A stretch of 64,000 nt of DNA from Afipia sp. (GCA_016201045.1 JACQDM010000002.1:682001-746000); one strand, 5' to 3'. Positions 42,627 through 51,309 are shown, counted from the first letter of the stretch. Notes: generated by a model not told the origin, from the sequence alone. Numbers and translations are program-made.

Positions 42627-44816
42627 TCAGAACGTCATGCCGGCTTTGGCCATGAAGACGCGGCCGGGCAGGGGATAGATCGCGTATGAGCCCTGCATCG
42701 TGGCGCTGGCAATGCCGTAATCGTAATACTGCTTGTCGAGCAAGTTGATGACAGCGGCCGACCAAAAGAACTGGTCGACGGTGCCGCTCAGTTTCAGGTC
42801 GATTGTCGCGTTCGCCGGAATCAGCGGCTGGGTGTTCGGCTGATCGTTGTCGAATCGCCGACTGCTCCAGAATCGCGCGTTGGCATCAAACACCAGATAT
42901 TTGTGCCAGACGTTCCACGAAAATCCGGCACTTCCCGACAGTCGCGAGACCAGCGGCACATCGTTGCCGGCGAACGCACCTTCCTCGAACACCGCGCGCG
43001 TAAAGGCAAACCCGCCCTTCAGCATGAAGGCCTCGTTGATGCGCAGCGATGCGCTCGTCTCCGTGCCGTAGCGATGCGTCGGATCGAGGTTGTAGTTGAA
43101 GAACTGCACCGGGTTGAAGTGGATCTCGTTCTTCAGATGCATATCGTAGTAGCTGGTCTGAAAGTCGAAGCCGCCGCTATGAAAGCGAACGCCGCCTTCG
43201 ACGTCGTAGGACGTTTGCGTGTTGAGCTGAAACGTCTGTGGGATCGGCGTGAAGAACGGCGGACCTTGGTAGGCGGGGCCGGTCACCACGCGCTCATCGA
43301 CATTGGGGGTGCGGAATGCCTGCGCAGCGCGGGCAAACAATGTGAACGTCTGATTCAATCTGTGTTCGAGACCGATGTGGAGTGCATGGTTGGTTTCCGT
43401 CTTGTCGAGTGGCGACGCCTGTGCGGCAAGCGATCCGAACGGTGCGGTCGGGTCGTAACGGTCGCGCGCGGTCAGCGACATATACTGGATGCGTCCGCCA
43501 TACGAGAAATCCGTCGTCGGCAACAGGCCAAGCGTCTGTTGCCAGTAACCTGCAACGGTTTGCTGCGAGAGATTGTAGACGTGATTGGGCGGATCGAAAT
43601 ACTGCTGGCTGCGGTTGGAGTCGTATTGATAGTTGTAATAATCAATGCCGGTCAGGATGTTCGACGAAATGCTTCCGAACATGTTCTTCATGCTCAGGCG
43701 CGGCGTGACCGACCAGGTCTGTAGCGTCGAATCGACATAGGCGTAGTTCAATCCGCCGATGCTGGCGGGATCGCCGAAGAAACCGGATTGCTGTTTCTTG
43801 TTGCGAACGCCGCCATCGACAATCAGCTCGGCGCCGGTCCATAGCGACTTGGTGAATCCGGCTGTGACGCTGTTGCCTTGCTTTTGACCGTAGTCGTAGG
43901 GCGTTCGCGTCGCGCGCGGATCGCCGAGCGTGCTGAAAAATGTCGCGCCGAAATCGATCGAATACATGTTCGCGAGCGTTCCCGGAAAGCCGAGTTGCAG
44001 ACGATCAGCGGTGAGATTGAGAAATGCGGTGAACTCCGGTGTCGTGTAGCGGATATCTCCGACGGCGTTCTGCTGATCGAGCTTGTTGTTGGCGCGGTAG
44101 CCGTCCGAGTGAACGGCGTTCGCGAACATTGACGATGACCACGGCCCGGCATTGGTGCTGACCGATGCGTTGCCCCCCCGCTGGCCATACGAGCCGACGC
44201 CGCCTTCGATGCGGCCTGCGTAGGGTTTGCCGCCGACACCCGTCTTGGTCACGATGTTGATCACGCCACCAACGGCGTTGTCGCCGTAGAGCACTGCACC
44301 CGAATTGCCGCGCGTGATCTCGATTCGCTCGATCGACTGGATCGGAATCGTCGACAGATCGACACCCTGCAGATCGGCTTCGTTCAGCCGGCGTCCGTTG
44401 AGAAGAAACAGCGTGTTCGATGACGCGAATGCGCCGAAGCTGCGCACGTCCACCACGCTGCCGGTGCCATTCACTGCGCCGAAAAGATTGGTGAGCTGGA
44501 CGCCCGGTGCACTTGCGATGATCTCTTGAATGGTCTGGTTTGGCGCGCGCGCGATGTCGTCCGACGTGATGACCGTCGTCGATGCGCCGACGATACCGAT
44601 GCTCGGCGCAGGTGCGGTTGTGGTCCCGGGTACGGTTGCGCTGCCACTGTTTGAATTGCCGCCCGTGTTGCTCAGCCGCGTTGTACTGACGTTGATTTCG
44701 GGCAGCGACGTGCTCTGGGCCAGAGCAGGGGTCGTCACCGATGCCGCGAGAAACGCAGAGATGAATGCGAGGTTAAACGGCGCTCGCGATCGAATTTTGC
44801 TAGAGGTCGAAGTCAC
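42627..44816 (-). CDS. TonB-dependent receptor under a B12 riboswitch (BtuB-like)
   Basis: A 729-aa outer-membrane receptor. After the signal peptide (FISAFLAASVTTPALAQ) come a TonB-box-like LPEINVSTT and the plug domain (about 70-190; NQTIQEIIASAPGVQL, SVVDVRSFGAFASSNTLFLLNGRRL, NSGAVLYGDNAVGGVINIVTKTG). The barrel ends with MAKAGMTF, whose last residue is Phe as expected. The cobalamin riboswitch upstream implies uptake of vitamin B12 or a cobamide. I prefer the GTG at 44816, with GGAG 8 nt upstream, to the ATG at 44867. Confidence 0.88.
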   Translation of the reverse strand: MTSTSSKIRSRAPFNLAFISAFLAASVTTPALAQSTSLPEINVSTTRLSNTGGNSNSGSATVPGTTTAPAPSIGIVGASTTVITSDDIARAPNQTIQEIIASAPGVQLTNLFGAVNGTGSVVDVRSFGAFASSNTLFLLNGRRLNEADLQGVDLSTIPIQSIERIEITRGNSGAVLYGDNAVGGVINIVTKTGVGGKPYAGRIEGGVGSYGQRGGNASVSTNAGPWSSSMFANAVHSDGYRANNKLDQQNAVGDIRYTTPEFTAFLNLTADRLQLGFPGTLANMYSIDFGATFFSTLGDPRATRTPYDYGQKQGNSVTAGFTKSLWTGAELIVDGGVRNKKQQSGFFGDPASIGGLNYAYVDSTLQTWSVTPRLSMKNMFGSISSNILTGIDYYNYQYDSNRSQQYFDPPNHVYNLSQQTVAGYWQQTLGLLPTTDFSYGGRIQYMSLTARDRYDPTAPFGSLAAQASPLDKTETNHALHIGLEHRLNQTFTLFARAAQAFRTPNVDERVVTGPAYQGPPFFTPIPQTFQLNTQTSYDVEGGVRFHSGGFDFQTSYYDMHLKNEIHFNPVQFFNYNLDPTHRYGTETSASLRINEAFMLKGGFAFTRAVFEEGAFAGNDVPLVSRLSGSAGFSWNVWHKYLVFDANARFWSSRRFDNDQPNTQPLIPANATIDLKLSGTVDQFFWSAAVINLLDKQYYDYGIASATMQGSYAIYPLPGRVFMAKAGMTF

Positions 44817-45019
44817 GAATGTTCTCCATCGATTTTTGAAATCGCGGAGGTGAGTATTCGTGACCATCAGGCATGACGAAGCACGGCAAGCGAACGCTGC
44901 CGAATTCTACATCACACTTGAGGAAACGAGCCATCGGCCAGTCCTCCGCAACGGTTACACATCGTCACCGCTGCGGAACACCGCCCCTTCGCACGCCCCG
45001 TGCGACGGAAGGATGACCG

Positions 45020-45218
45020 GTACAGGCAGGTCTCCTGGCTCGCGGATCGTCACCGTTGCCCGCCTTCCCAAGTTCGGCTCGAAAGCCTTGCTCAGTGGCC
45101 TTTTGGACAACGGCTCACCGCTGACAGTTGCGGGGGCAGCTCCGGATTTCACCGTGATCGACGCAATACGTTCATCACGGCGGCACCGAATTCCCTATTC
45201 GCCAGCTTGCGCTGGCAC
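45020..45218 (-). promoter_or_regulatory. Cobalamin riboswitch
   Basis: On the minus strand the conserved parts appear in order: GGGAATTCGGTG, AATCCGGAGCTGCCCCCGCAACTGT (the B12 box region; CTGCCCCCGCAACTG), GCCACTGAG, GGGAAGGCGGG and GCCAGGAGACCTGCCTGTACC. It ends about 200 bp before the TonB-dependent receptor start. Binding of adenosylcobalamin would turn expression down. Confidence 0.93.
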
Positions 45219-45305
45219 CTGTGCCGTGCGGGCAATCAAGCGTTCGTTGGTTGCCATGTCAATGCCACAATGCGTATCAACGCGGAGAGAATGGGTTTGG
45301 ACTGA

Positions 45306-45731
45306 ATGCGTTGTAATTCGGCGACATCGTTGAAAGTCGTGCTTCTGCTGTCGGTAGCTGCCGCGATGGCGGACTGCGCGTCGAGCGACAATCTTTCCTT
45401 CACCTCGGATCGCGACGAAGCCGTGCAGGTCGTCCCGCCGAACTATCGGGCCGAGTTGCTGGCGCTTCTCAAGACCTATCTCAACGATCCGCGCGGAATC
45501 CGGGAGGCCATGATCGCCGAGCCCGTCCTGCGCAAGATCGGCAGCCGACAACGCTATGTCGCCTGCATGAAATTCAACGCGCGGGATTCGGATGGCAGCT
45601 ATGGCGGCTCGAAAGAGCGCGGCGCGTTGTTCGTCGATGGGCGGCTCGACCGTATCATCGAAAAGCCGGAAGATATGTGCGCGGGCGCGACCTACGCGCC
45701 GTTTCCAGAACTCGAAAAGCTGACGCGCTAG
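45306..45731 (+). CDS. Small secreted or lipoprotein, hypothetical
   Basis: A 141-aa protein with a hydrophobic start (LKVVLLLSVAAAMADCASS); the C of MADC near residue 24 could be lipidated, although the lipobox is poor. The mature part has PPNYRAELLALLKTYLNDPRGIREAMIAEPVLRKIGSRQRYVACMKFNARD and a C-terminal CAGATYAPFPELEKLTR. It looks like a conserved Bradyrhizobiaceae surface or periplasmic protein; function unknown. Converges on the serine hydrolase gene, overlapping by about 4 bp. Confidence 0.65.
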   Translation: MRCNSATSLKVVLLLSVAAAMADCASSDNLSFTSDRDEAVQVVPPNYRAELLALLKTYLNDPRGIREAMIAEPVLRKIGSRQRYVACMKFNARDSDGSYGGSKERGALFVDGRLDRIIEKPEDMCAGATYAPFPELEKLTR

Positions 45732-46918
45732 GAAAAGCGTTTTGCCACTGCGTCGCATGCGCGCCGCCATGCTCGCACGCTGTCGAAATCCGCAGGCGTG
45801 TCGTCCGCTCCGTTGCGAACCACGACGACTTCGGATGGCGGGTCGATGTAGATGAACTGGCCGTGGATGCCCCAGCACATCAATGTGTGGCGCTTGCGGT
45901 CGATCTGGTAGAATTTGCTACGATAGCTCGCGCCCGGGAAGACTTCGGCGAATTCGCCGCGCGCCCACGGTTGCGGGTCGCCATTGTCGACGATGTCGTC
46001 GATCCACCAACCCGGTACCACCTGTCTGCCATTCGCGACACCGCGCCGCCGGATCATTTCGCCGAAGCGCGCGAGGTCGCGCGGAGCCGCGCAGATGCCG
46101 CCGGCCGTTCGCATCGCGCCTTCGCGGTCGAGCGTGATGTAAGCGTCCACTTCAGCGCCCATCGGCTGCCAGAGAAGTTCGCTCAATAGCTCCGCGTATG
46201 CGCGGCCGGCTGCCCGCTCGTAGACCCAGCCGAGCAGGTCGGTGTTGGTTGAGACATAATGGAATGTCTCGCCGTGCTTCTTGCCGTCCGGCTTTTGCGT
46301 GGCGAGGTATTCGCGCAACGCTGGTGATAATTTTCCGGGCGGGATCACATCCCAGCCTACGGCGAGACGATACCTCGCGACGTCTCCGTCGGGGTCTTCG
46401 TAATCTTCGACAAACGAGATGCCAACCGTCATGTCGAGCAGGTGGCGCACATTGCAGCCGCCATAGACGGACGCGGCGACCTCGGGGACGTAGTCGGTCA
46501 CGGGCCTTTTCGGATCGAGCAGTCCGCGATCGACAAGAATTCCGCCGAGTGCGCCGGTGATCGATTTGCTTACCGAGAAAACGATGTGCGGCGCCAGCGG
46601 ATCAAGGCCATGCGCGAACCATTCGCTCGCGATCTTGCCCCGATGCAGTACCGTGAACCCCTTGGCGCGGGTCTCGCGCAATAGTCCGTTGAGCGTGACT
46701 TGCTTGCCGCCGAAGCCTTCGAACGTGACGTGACCCAATTCGACCAGCGCGTTGTCGAGCGGGGCAGGCGATTTGGACGCCGGGATGTTCGCCGTCGGCA
46801 ACAGTTGACGGACGTTGTGGAAACTCCAGTCGCTGAACGGCTGCCGGCGCCAGTTCGCCAAGGTGACGATCTTGTCGCGCGCGGGCGGGAATTCGCTCAT
46901 CAGTCTTTTGGCGGTCAT
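45728..46918 (-). CDS. Serine hydrolase (beta-lactamase family, class C-like)
   Basis: A 396-aa beta-lactamase-fold hydrolase with the SxxK motif in FSVSKSITGALGG (about 130), a YxN-type motif near 225 (HYVSTNTDLLGWVYE) and a C-terminal HGQFIYIDPPSEVVVVRN. No signal peptide is apparent, so it is likely cytoplasmic. Members include esterases, D-aminopeptidases and 6-aminohexanoate-dimer hydrolases; ligand cannot be told. It resembles the nylon-hydrolase type in the order of motifs. Confidence 0.85.
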   Translation of the reverse strand: MTAKRLMSEFPPARDKIVTLANWRRQPFSDWSFHNVRQLLPTANIPASKSPAPLDNALVELGHVTFEGFGGKQVTLNGLLRETRAKGFTVLHRGKIASEWFAHGLDPLAPHIVFSVSKSITGALGGILVDRGLLDPKRPVTDYVPEVAASVYGGCNVRHLLDMTVGISFVEDYEDPDGDVARYRLAVGWDVIPPGKLSPALREYLATQKPDGKKHGETFHYVSTNTDLLGWVYERAAGRAYAELLSELLWQPMGAEVDAYITLDREGAMRTAGGICAAPRDLARFGEMIRRRGVANGRQVVPGWWIDDIVDNGDPQPWARGEFAEVFPGASYRSKFYQIDRKRHTLMCWGIHGQFIYIDPPSEVVVVRNGADDTPADFDSVRAWRRACDAVAKRFS

Positions 46919-47113
46919 GGCGTCTCGCTGATTTTGAAAGCGAGGCGCATCTTGCGGCTAAATCCGCTCAAGACAATCTTGCGCCGCACAAGATCAATGG
47001 CCGCAGCTGCCTGAAATCCAAGAGAATCGGACTCGGAATTGAAAAATCGGCAAGGGGACTCGCTAAAAACAATGTGCGGGACTCTTCGCGGGCCTGCCGA
47101 TCAAATCCTATCC

Positions 47114-47230
47114 ATGATGATGATTCCCAAATTGGCGGCGATCGAATCGCTGTCGCTGAACGCCGCGTTGGCAATGGTGCTGGTCGTGGCCGCATCTGCC
47201 AACGCGATCTGTCTGCTGTCGTATCTCTAA
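47114..47230 (+). CDS. Doubtful small membrane ORF
   Basis: A 38-aa frame (MMMIPKLAAIESLSLNAALA, then VLVVAASANAICLLSYL) forms one hydrophobic helix. No ribosome binding site is visible before the ATGs, and no family is known to me. It is followed 30 bp later by a hairpin. Confidence 0.25.
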   Translation: MMMIPKLAAIESLSLNAALAMVLVVAASANAICLLSYL

Positions 47231-47259
47231 GCTGCCCCACTCCGGCTTCGGATACGCGA

Positions 47260-47292
47260 CGGCTCCCGATTCGCTGTTCGAATCGGGAGCCG
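47260..47292. terminator. Hairpin after the PRC-barrel gene
   Basis: CGGCTCCCGATTCG-CTGTT-CGAATCGGGAGCCG is a perfect 14-bp stem 28 bp downstream of the PRC-barrel stop. There is no T-run on either strand, so it may stabilise 3' ends rather than terminate by itself. Confidence 0.55.
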
Positions 47293-47320
47293 TCGATGCA
47301 GATTTTGGACCGGACGAACG

Positions 47321-47851
47321 TTACTTCTTGTAGTCCGAATATTTGAACGCCGGCATTGCCTTCAGCTGGTCCTTGGTCGCGCTGATGACGGCGTGATCCG
47401 GGTACCAGTTGTCGTGCGCCGCGCCCATCGAGCCGCTGTTGATCGCCGACGCCGAGCCCGTCGTCGTGGTGGACGATGCCGGTGCACCCATCGGGGCGGT
47501 GCCGCTCGCCGACGATGTTTTCACGGGTGCATCGACCCACTTCAGCTGATCGAAATTGACCGCGACGTTCTGCTCGCCGACACCAAGGAAGCCGCCGACA
47601 CCGAGGATCACGGCGCTAACCTTGCCGGAATTGTCGAGCAGCACTTCATTGATGTCGCCGACCTTCTCGTTGCCGTCGTTATAGACGTTCAGGCCGACGA
47701 GTTTCGAAGCGCGCCACGATCCTTTCACATCCTGCGCCGTGCTGATGGCACTGGCCGATGGCGAAGTCGATGTGTTGGCGGTTTGCGCGAGCGCGGCTCC
47801 GCTCACCAACGCGGTTCCAAACATCGCTGCAGCGAGATATTTCGCAATCAT
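47321..47851 (-). CDS. PRC-barrel domain protein, secreted
   Basis: A 176-aa protein with a signal peptide (LAAAMFGTALVSGAALAQ) and a PRC-barrel (WRASKLVGLNVYNDGNEKVGDINEVLLDNSGKVSAVILGVGGFLGVGEQNVAVNFDQLKW). A Ser/Thr/Gly-rich linker follows, and a C-terminal ATKDQLKAMPAFKYSDYKK that is common to rhizobial members of this group. It is probably periplasmic; function unknown. AAGGAGGAACAC precedes the ATG, a near-perfect ribosome binding site. Confidence 0.88.
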   Translation of the reverse strand: MIAKYLAAAMFGTALVSGAALAQTANTSTSPSASAISTAQDVKGSWRASKLVGLNVYNDGNEKVGDINEVLLDNSGKVSAVILGVGGFLGVGEQNVAVNFDQLKWVDAPVKTSSASGTAPMGAPASSTTTTGSASAINSGSMGAAHDNWYPDHAVISATKDQLKAMPAFKYSDYKK

Positions 47852-48002
47852 GTGTTCCTCCTTCAGATCAAAATGAGAGGTGGAAGAACACGAGACTGCT
47901 GCTGTTGTTCCGGGAACTCGGATTTTTCGTTGCTGCCAATTCATCACGCCGCGATTCAGCGCCGACAGCAAAATTGAATCGGAGCGGAGGAACTGGAACC
48001 GC

Positions 48003-48134
48003 TTACTTGCGCATCTGCTCGACGGACCAGATGTCGAAGATTCCCAGATTGTAAAGAAACGCCAAGACTGCAGCGATCCCGATGACGGCGAGTGCGACCT
48101 TGTGGTGCGTGCGGAAGCCGCCGGTCTCGTTCAT
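48003..48134 (-). CDS. Small membrane protein, 43 aa, not in the ORF track
   Basis: MNETGGFRTHHKVALAVIGI continues into one helix (VALAVIGIAAVLAFLYNLGIF) and a short charged tail (SVEQMRK). AAGGATCAGGCG lies before the ATG. Its clear start, single helix and clean stop support a real gene. No family recognised. Confidence 0.6.
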   Translation of the reverse strand: MNETGGFRTHHKVALAVIGIAAVLAFLYNLGIFDIWSVEQMRK

Positions 48135-48163
48135 CGCCTGATCCTTCACAGTCGCGGGAATGG

Positions 48164-48238
48164 TGGTGCCGGTTGAGAGGATTGAACTCCCGACCTTCGG
48201 TTTACAAAACCGCTGCTCTACCGCTGAGCTAAACCGGC
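48164..48238 (-). tRNA. tRNA-Thr(TGT)
   Basis: A 75-nt tRNA with encoded CCA. The acceptor GCCGGTT/AACCGGC pairs fully, the D arm is AGCTCAGCGGTAGAGC, the anticodon loop TTTGTAA gives TGT, and the T loop is TTCAATC. It reads ACA and, by wobble, other ACN codons. Confidence 0.95.
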
Positions 48239-48501
48239 CAAATCCAAGAATGCATGACGGTTTCCGAAATCCGCTTCGTACTTTTTAGCGTCATGTGCGG
48301 GGAAACAGCTATCAGCGCCGCCGCCGGGGGACAAGATCGGCCGGGGAGCTGCTGGTTAATTTCCCAATCGTTATCGCAATGATTCACAATTGACGGACGC
48401 CTGATGCTTACGCGTTAGGCTTACCTGGCGAATGAACTGCGCCTTTAACACCTTACCGGAGCAACTGAATTAGGGTCCGGCAGCTTTTGAAAGGCTGCCT
48501 C

Positions 48502-48951
48502 ATGCGCTTTGCATTGGTCGTTCTGATGTCGCTCGCCTCGCTGGTTTCGGCAGTTGCCGATACCGGGCCCGTGCGCGTGATTCCGGGTAAGCCCGGCGTG
48601 CCCGTTTTCATCAACGGCCGCGAAGTCTCGTACGCCGTGGTCGAAGGCGACTGGGGCCTGGCCAAGAACGTTCACGTTCAGCCGACAGTTTATGGCGGCT
48701 GGGATCGCTATTACGCACCTGAAGTCGGTCACTGGTATCCGAGTTTCGGACGCGTCCCTGGTTATGGTCGCCTTGAAATTCAGCCGCCCGCCAATCGCGT
48801 GCTGCCGCAACCGGCGGAAAGCTATTACCGCTCGTGGTCGGCGCAGTCCGCGCCGCCGGCACCGCAGGTGCCGGTCAATCCGCCACCGATCATCGTTGCA
48901 CCTCAGGTCGGCGGAAATTCACCGCATGGTCCGCATCCCCATCATCACTAA
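48502..48951 (+). CDS. Secreted Pro/His-tailed protein, hypothetical
   Basis: A 149-aa protein with a signal peptide (FALVVLMSLASLVSAVADTG) and the conserved segments PVFINGREVSYAVVEGDWGLA and YAPEVGHWYPSFGRVPGYGRLE. The C-terminal third is Pro-rich and ends PHGPHPHHH, which may bind metal. I place the start at the ATG after GGCTGCCTC. It is 36 bp before the next secreted protein on the same strand, so they may form one transcript. No family known to me. Confidence 0.65.
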   Translation: MRFALVVLMSLASLVSAVADTGPVRVIPGKPGVPVFINGREVSYAVVEGDWGLAKNVHVQPTVYGGWDRYYAPEVGHWYPSFGRVPGYGRLEIQPPANRVLPQPAESYYRSWSAQSAPPAPQVPVNPPPIIVAPQVGGNSPHGPHPHHH

Positions 48952-48987
48952 AAGCACCAAGCAACAAACGTTCAACAGGAGAGAGTA

Positions 48988-49605
48988 ATGCGTCAGACGA
49001 TCACAAAATTGGTTGCGGGTGCGGCGCTGGCCGTCACCCTCGGAGCCGCAACGGCATCCGCGTGCGAGGTCTTCAATCCTTGCGGCGGCGGATTGTTTCA
49101 GAGCGGCTACAACTACAATTACGGCTATCGCGCCGGCTACGGCTATAACGGCTACGCGGGGGGCTGCGGCGTTGTCGCAGGCGGCTGCGGTGTCGTCGCA
49201 ACAGGTTGCGGCGTGATCGCCGGTGGCTGCGGCGGCTATGTCGGCTACGGTTATCACGCCGAGCGTCTGCCTGACCCGACGGGTCCGCAGTATTACTACG
49301 TCAATCAGGGTCCGACCTACACCGGACCGGGCAACTATGCGCCTGCGCCTGTCTATCAGGAGCGTACCGTGACTGGCTGGCAGGGTTATGACGAAGTCGG
49401 TCCTTCGGCCTACACCGTTGCGCGCCGCTATCATTACCGTCCGTATCGCGTCGGCCCCGTGTATCACTATGCACGCCGCCCGGCCTATCGCTATGGCTAC
49501 GCGCATCGCTACTACGCTCCGCGCTACTCGCACATGTACGGCCCGCGCGTTCGTTACGCGCCGCGTCCGGGCAGCTACGGCCACCCGCTGCGCTACAAGT
49601 TCTGA
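48988..49605 (+). CDS. Secreted Tyr/Gly-rich protein with Gly-Cys repeats
   Basis: A 205-aa protein: signal peptide (GAALAVTLGAATASACEV), then a Gly/Tyr-rich stretch (SGYNYNYGYRAGYGYNGY), four short repeats near 59-82 (GGCGVVAGGCGVVATGCGVI) and a Tyr/Arg-rich tail (RRYHYRPYRVGPVYHYARRP). The Tyr/Gly/Cys bias recalls cell-surface or matrix proteins able to cross-link, but no function is known. GGAGAGAG precedes the ATG. It is probably co-transcribed with the gene before it. Confidence 0.7.
   Translation: MRQTITKLVAGAALAVTLGAATASACEVFNPCGGGLFQSGYNYNYGYRAGYGYNGYAGGCGVVAGGCGVVATGCGVIAGGCGGYVGYGYHAERLPDPTGPQYYYVNQGPTYTGPGNYAPAPVYQERTVTGWQGYDEVGPSAYTVARRYHYRPYRVGPVYHYARRPAYRYGYAHRYYAPRYSHMYGPRVRYAPRPGSYGHPLRYKF
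49162..49236. repeat. 21-bp coding repeats
   Basis: Three full 21-nt units and a partial fourth (GGCTGCGGCGTTGTCGCAGGC-like) encode GCGVVAG-type heptads inside the Tyr/Gly-rich protein. Third-codon changes between units show they are old. Confidence 0.75.
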
Positions 49606-49663
49606 TTTTTGGTTGATCTGAAAATCGGCGTCCGTCTGCACATCGCAGGCGGGCGTTTTGCTT

Positions 49664-50527
49664 TCAGCTTTTCAACAATCCGAGACGGCTTGCGCCGATG
49701 TAGAGCGCCAGCGCTGCCGCGTTCGACACGTTGAGACTTTTGATCGCGCCGGGCATGTCCATGCGCGCGACGGCGCTGCAGGTATCGCGCGTGAGCTGAC
49801 GCAGCCCCTTGCCTTCGGCGCCGAGAACCAGCGCAAGCGGCGTGTGCAGTTTGATCGCGGCGAGGTCTTCCGAGCCTTCGCTATCGAGACCGACTGTCAT
49901 GAAGCCGGCATCGTTCATCTCGCCCAGCGCGCGATGCAGGTTCGGCACCTCCACGATCGGCACATGCTCGAGCGCGCCGGACGCCGACTTCGCCAGTACG
50001 CCGGTGGCCTCCGGGCTGTGGCGCGACGTCGTCACCACGGCTTTCACATTGAACGCAGCCGCCGAGCGCAGGATCGCGCCGACATTGTGCGGATCGGTGA
50101 TCTGATCGAGTACCAGCACGATTCCATCCTGCGGCAGGTCGCCGATATGCGGCGCGTCCAAGGGATCGGCTTCGGCCAGCAGCCCCTGATGCACGGCGTC
50201 GGGGCCGAGGCGGCGATCGATGTCCTGCGGGCGCACGAGTTCGGGCGGAACGCGCGTGTCGATGTTCTCGTCCTTCAGGCGACGCTCCGCGTTTTCAGTG
50301 ACAAGGAGCTTGCGGATGCGCCGGGCAGGGTTCGCGAGCGCTGCCGTGACCGTATGCCAGCCGTAAAGGACCACCGGCCCATCGCTGGATTCGCCGTGCC
50401 GGCGGTCGCCTCTGCCGCCAGCGTTGCGCCGGTCTGGGCGTCCGCCGTCACGCCCCTTGTTCCGGCCGTAGTCCCGCGCGGCACCTTTGCCGCCGCCAAA
50501 ATGCGATTTTCGCGTCCGGTCGTTCAT
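49664..50527 (-). CDS. rlmB: 23S rRNA 2'-O-methyltransferase, SPOUT family
   Basis: A 287-aa TrmH/RlmB-type enzyme. An N-terminal basic Gly/Arg-rich extension (about 50 aa) precedes the substrate-binding fold (VVLYGWHTVTAALANPARRI). The SPOUT knot has motif 1 VLVLDQITDPHNVGAILRSAAAF, motif 2 LALVLGAEGKGL and motif 3 IKSLNVSNAAALALYIG. It methylates a guanosine of 23S rRNA, G2251 in E. coli. I start at MNDRTRKSHFGG; the longer frame is upstream DNA. Confidence 0.92.
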   Translation of the reverse strand: MNDRTRKSHFGGGKGAARDYGRNKGRDGGRPDRRNAGGRGDRRHGESSDGPVVLYGWHTVTAALANPARRIRKLLVTENAERRLKDENIDTRVPPELVRPQDIDRRLGPDAVHQGLLAEADPLDAPHIGDLPQDGIVLVLDQITDPHNVGAILRSAAAFNVKAVVTTSRHSPEATGVLAKSASGALEHVPIVEVPNLHRALGEMNDAGFMTVGLDSEGSEDLAAIKLHTPLALVLGAEGKGLRQLTRDTCSAVARMDMPGAIKSLNVSNAAALALYIGASRLGLLKS

Positions 50528-50726
50528 GCCGCGCTTGTCCCACGCAGTTGAAATAATGGCAATTTGGGGCGTTCCGGCCGGGGCATAAATTGGACGGCCT
50601 TGGTTGACTTTACCCGCATGCATCGCCCATAAACGCGCCAATCGGGAGCCCGCGTGCGGGCACGTTTTTCCGCCACCTTTGGCCTTCCAGCCGCCGTCCG
50701 GCGGGCGGGTCGCGATGGCGTCAGAC

Positions 50727-50812
50727 GGGGGAGTGTCCCGAGTGGCAAAGGGAGCTGACTGTAAATCAGCCGTCTTATGACTTCGAAGGTTCGAGTCCTT
50801 CTTCCCCCACCA
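50727..50812 (+). tRNA. tRNA-Tyr(GTA)
   Basis: An 86-nt class II-type tRNA with encoded CCA. The anticodon loop CTGTAAA gives GTA, the long variable arm is present and the T loop is TTCGAGT. The acceptor GGGGGAG/TTCCCCC pairs, with one G-T pair. Confidence 0.95.
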
Positions 50813-50815
50813 ATT

Positions 50816-50850
50816 AAAACGCTCGGGAAGTTTTTTCCCGAGCGTTTTTC
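50816..50850. terminator. Strong bidirectional terminator
   Basis: AAAACGCTCGGGAA and TTCCCGAGCGTTTT form a perfect 14-bp stem with T-runs on both strands. It serves the tRNA-Tyr and the convergent DUF3551 gene. Confidence 0.9.
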
Positions 50851-50868
50851 ATTTCAGCTGATGAACGG

Positions 50869-51114
50869 TCAATAGCCGCGATACGGACGCGCGCCATATT
50901 GCCGCGCAAACGCGTATTTCGGATTTTCCTGGCAATAGGCGTTGCGGCCGGAGGCGCTCGCCATGCATTGCGCATAGGTGTTGTAGTAGCAGGTGCCGGG
51001 ACCCGGCTGCCATCCTTCCAAAAGGCAGAAGCGGTAGTCCCGCGCCTGCGCGGCACCGGCATTGAGCGCCAGCACGCCAGCAAGGGTAGCGAAGGCCAAA
51101 AGTGCGTTACGCAT
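50869..51114 (-). CDS. DUF3551 family protein
   Basis: An 81-aa secreted protein with a signal peptide (LAFATLAGVLALNAGAAQARDY) and the DUF3551 Cys pattern FCLLEGWQPGPGTCYYNTYAQCMASASGRNAYCQENP. The family is short, and common and numerous in Bradyrhizobium and relatives, with unknown role. I start at MRNALLAF, after AGAAAGCCC; the ORF-track start is 25 codons upstream. The bidirectional terminator follows. Confidence 0.85.
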   Translation of the reverse strand: MRNALLAFATLAGVLALNAGAAQARDYRFCLLEGWQPGPGTCYYNTYAQCMASASGRNAYCQENPKYAFARQYGARPYRGY

Positions 51115-51235
51115 GGGCTTTCTCCTTATGTTCAGACCAAGAACCCGGAGCCTGAAGCAACGTTCCGGGGCTGCATGCACGCTGTGCACTTAGTATTGAG
51201 ACACACCAAGTGCCATGCTAGTTCAACGAATGTTC

Positions 51236-51309
51236 GCGGGTGTAGCTCAATGGTAGAGCAGCAGCCTTCCAAGCTGAATACGAGGGTTCGATTCCCTTCA
51301 CCCGCTCCA
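51236..51309 (+). tRNA. tRNA-Gly(TCC), copy 1
   Basis: A 74-nt tRNA with encoded CCA: GCGGGTG/CACCCGC acceptor, D arm AGCTCAATGGTAGAGC, anticodon loop CTTCCAA (TCC) and T loop TTCGATT. It decodes GGA and GGG. Confidence 0.96.

Larger units (their letters stand above)
46919..47320. other. Intergenic region, 402 bp
   Basis: Between two minus-strand genes. It contains the 5' region of the serine hydrolase, a doubtful 38-63 aa + strand ORF and a 14-bp-stem hairpin just after the PRC-barrel gene. I see no repeat or other element. Confidence 0.5.

Noticed and set aside
49162-49236. Short direct repeats as a possible CRISPR-like array
   Set aside because: The units are contiguous 21-nt coding repeats without spacers inside an open frame.
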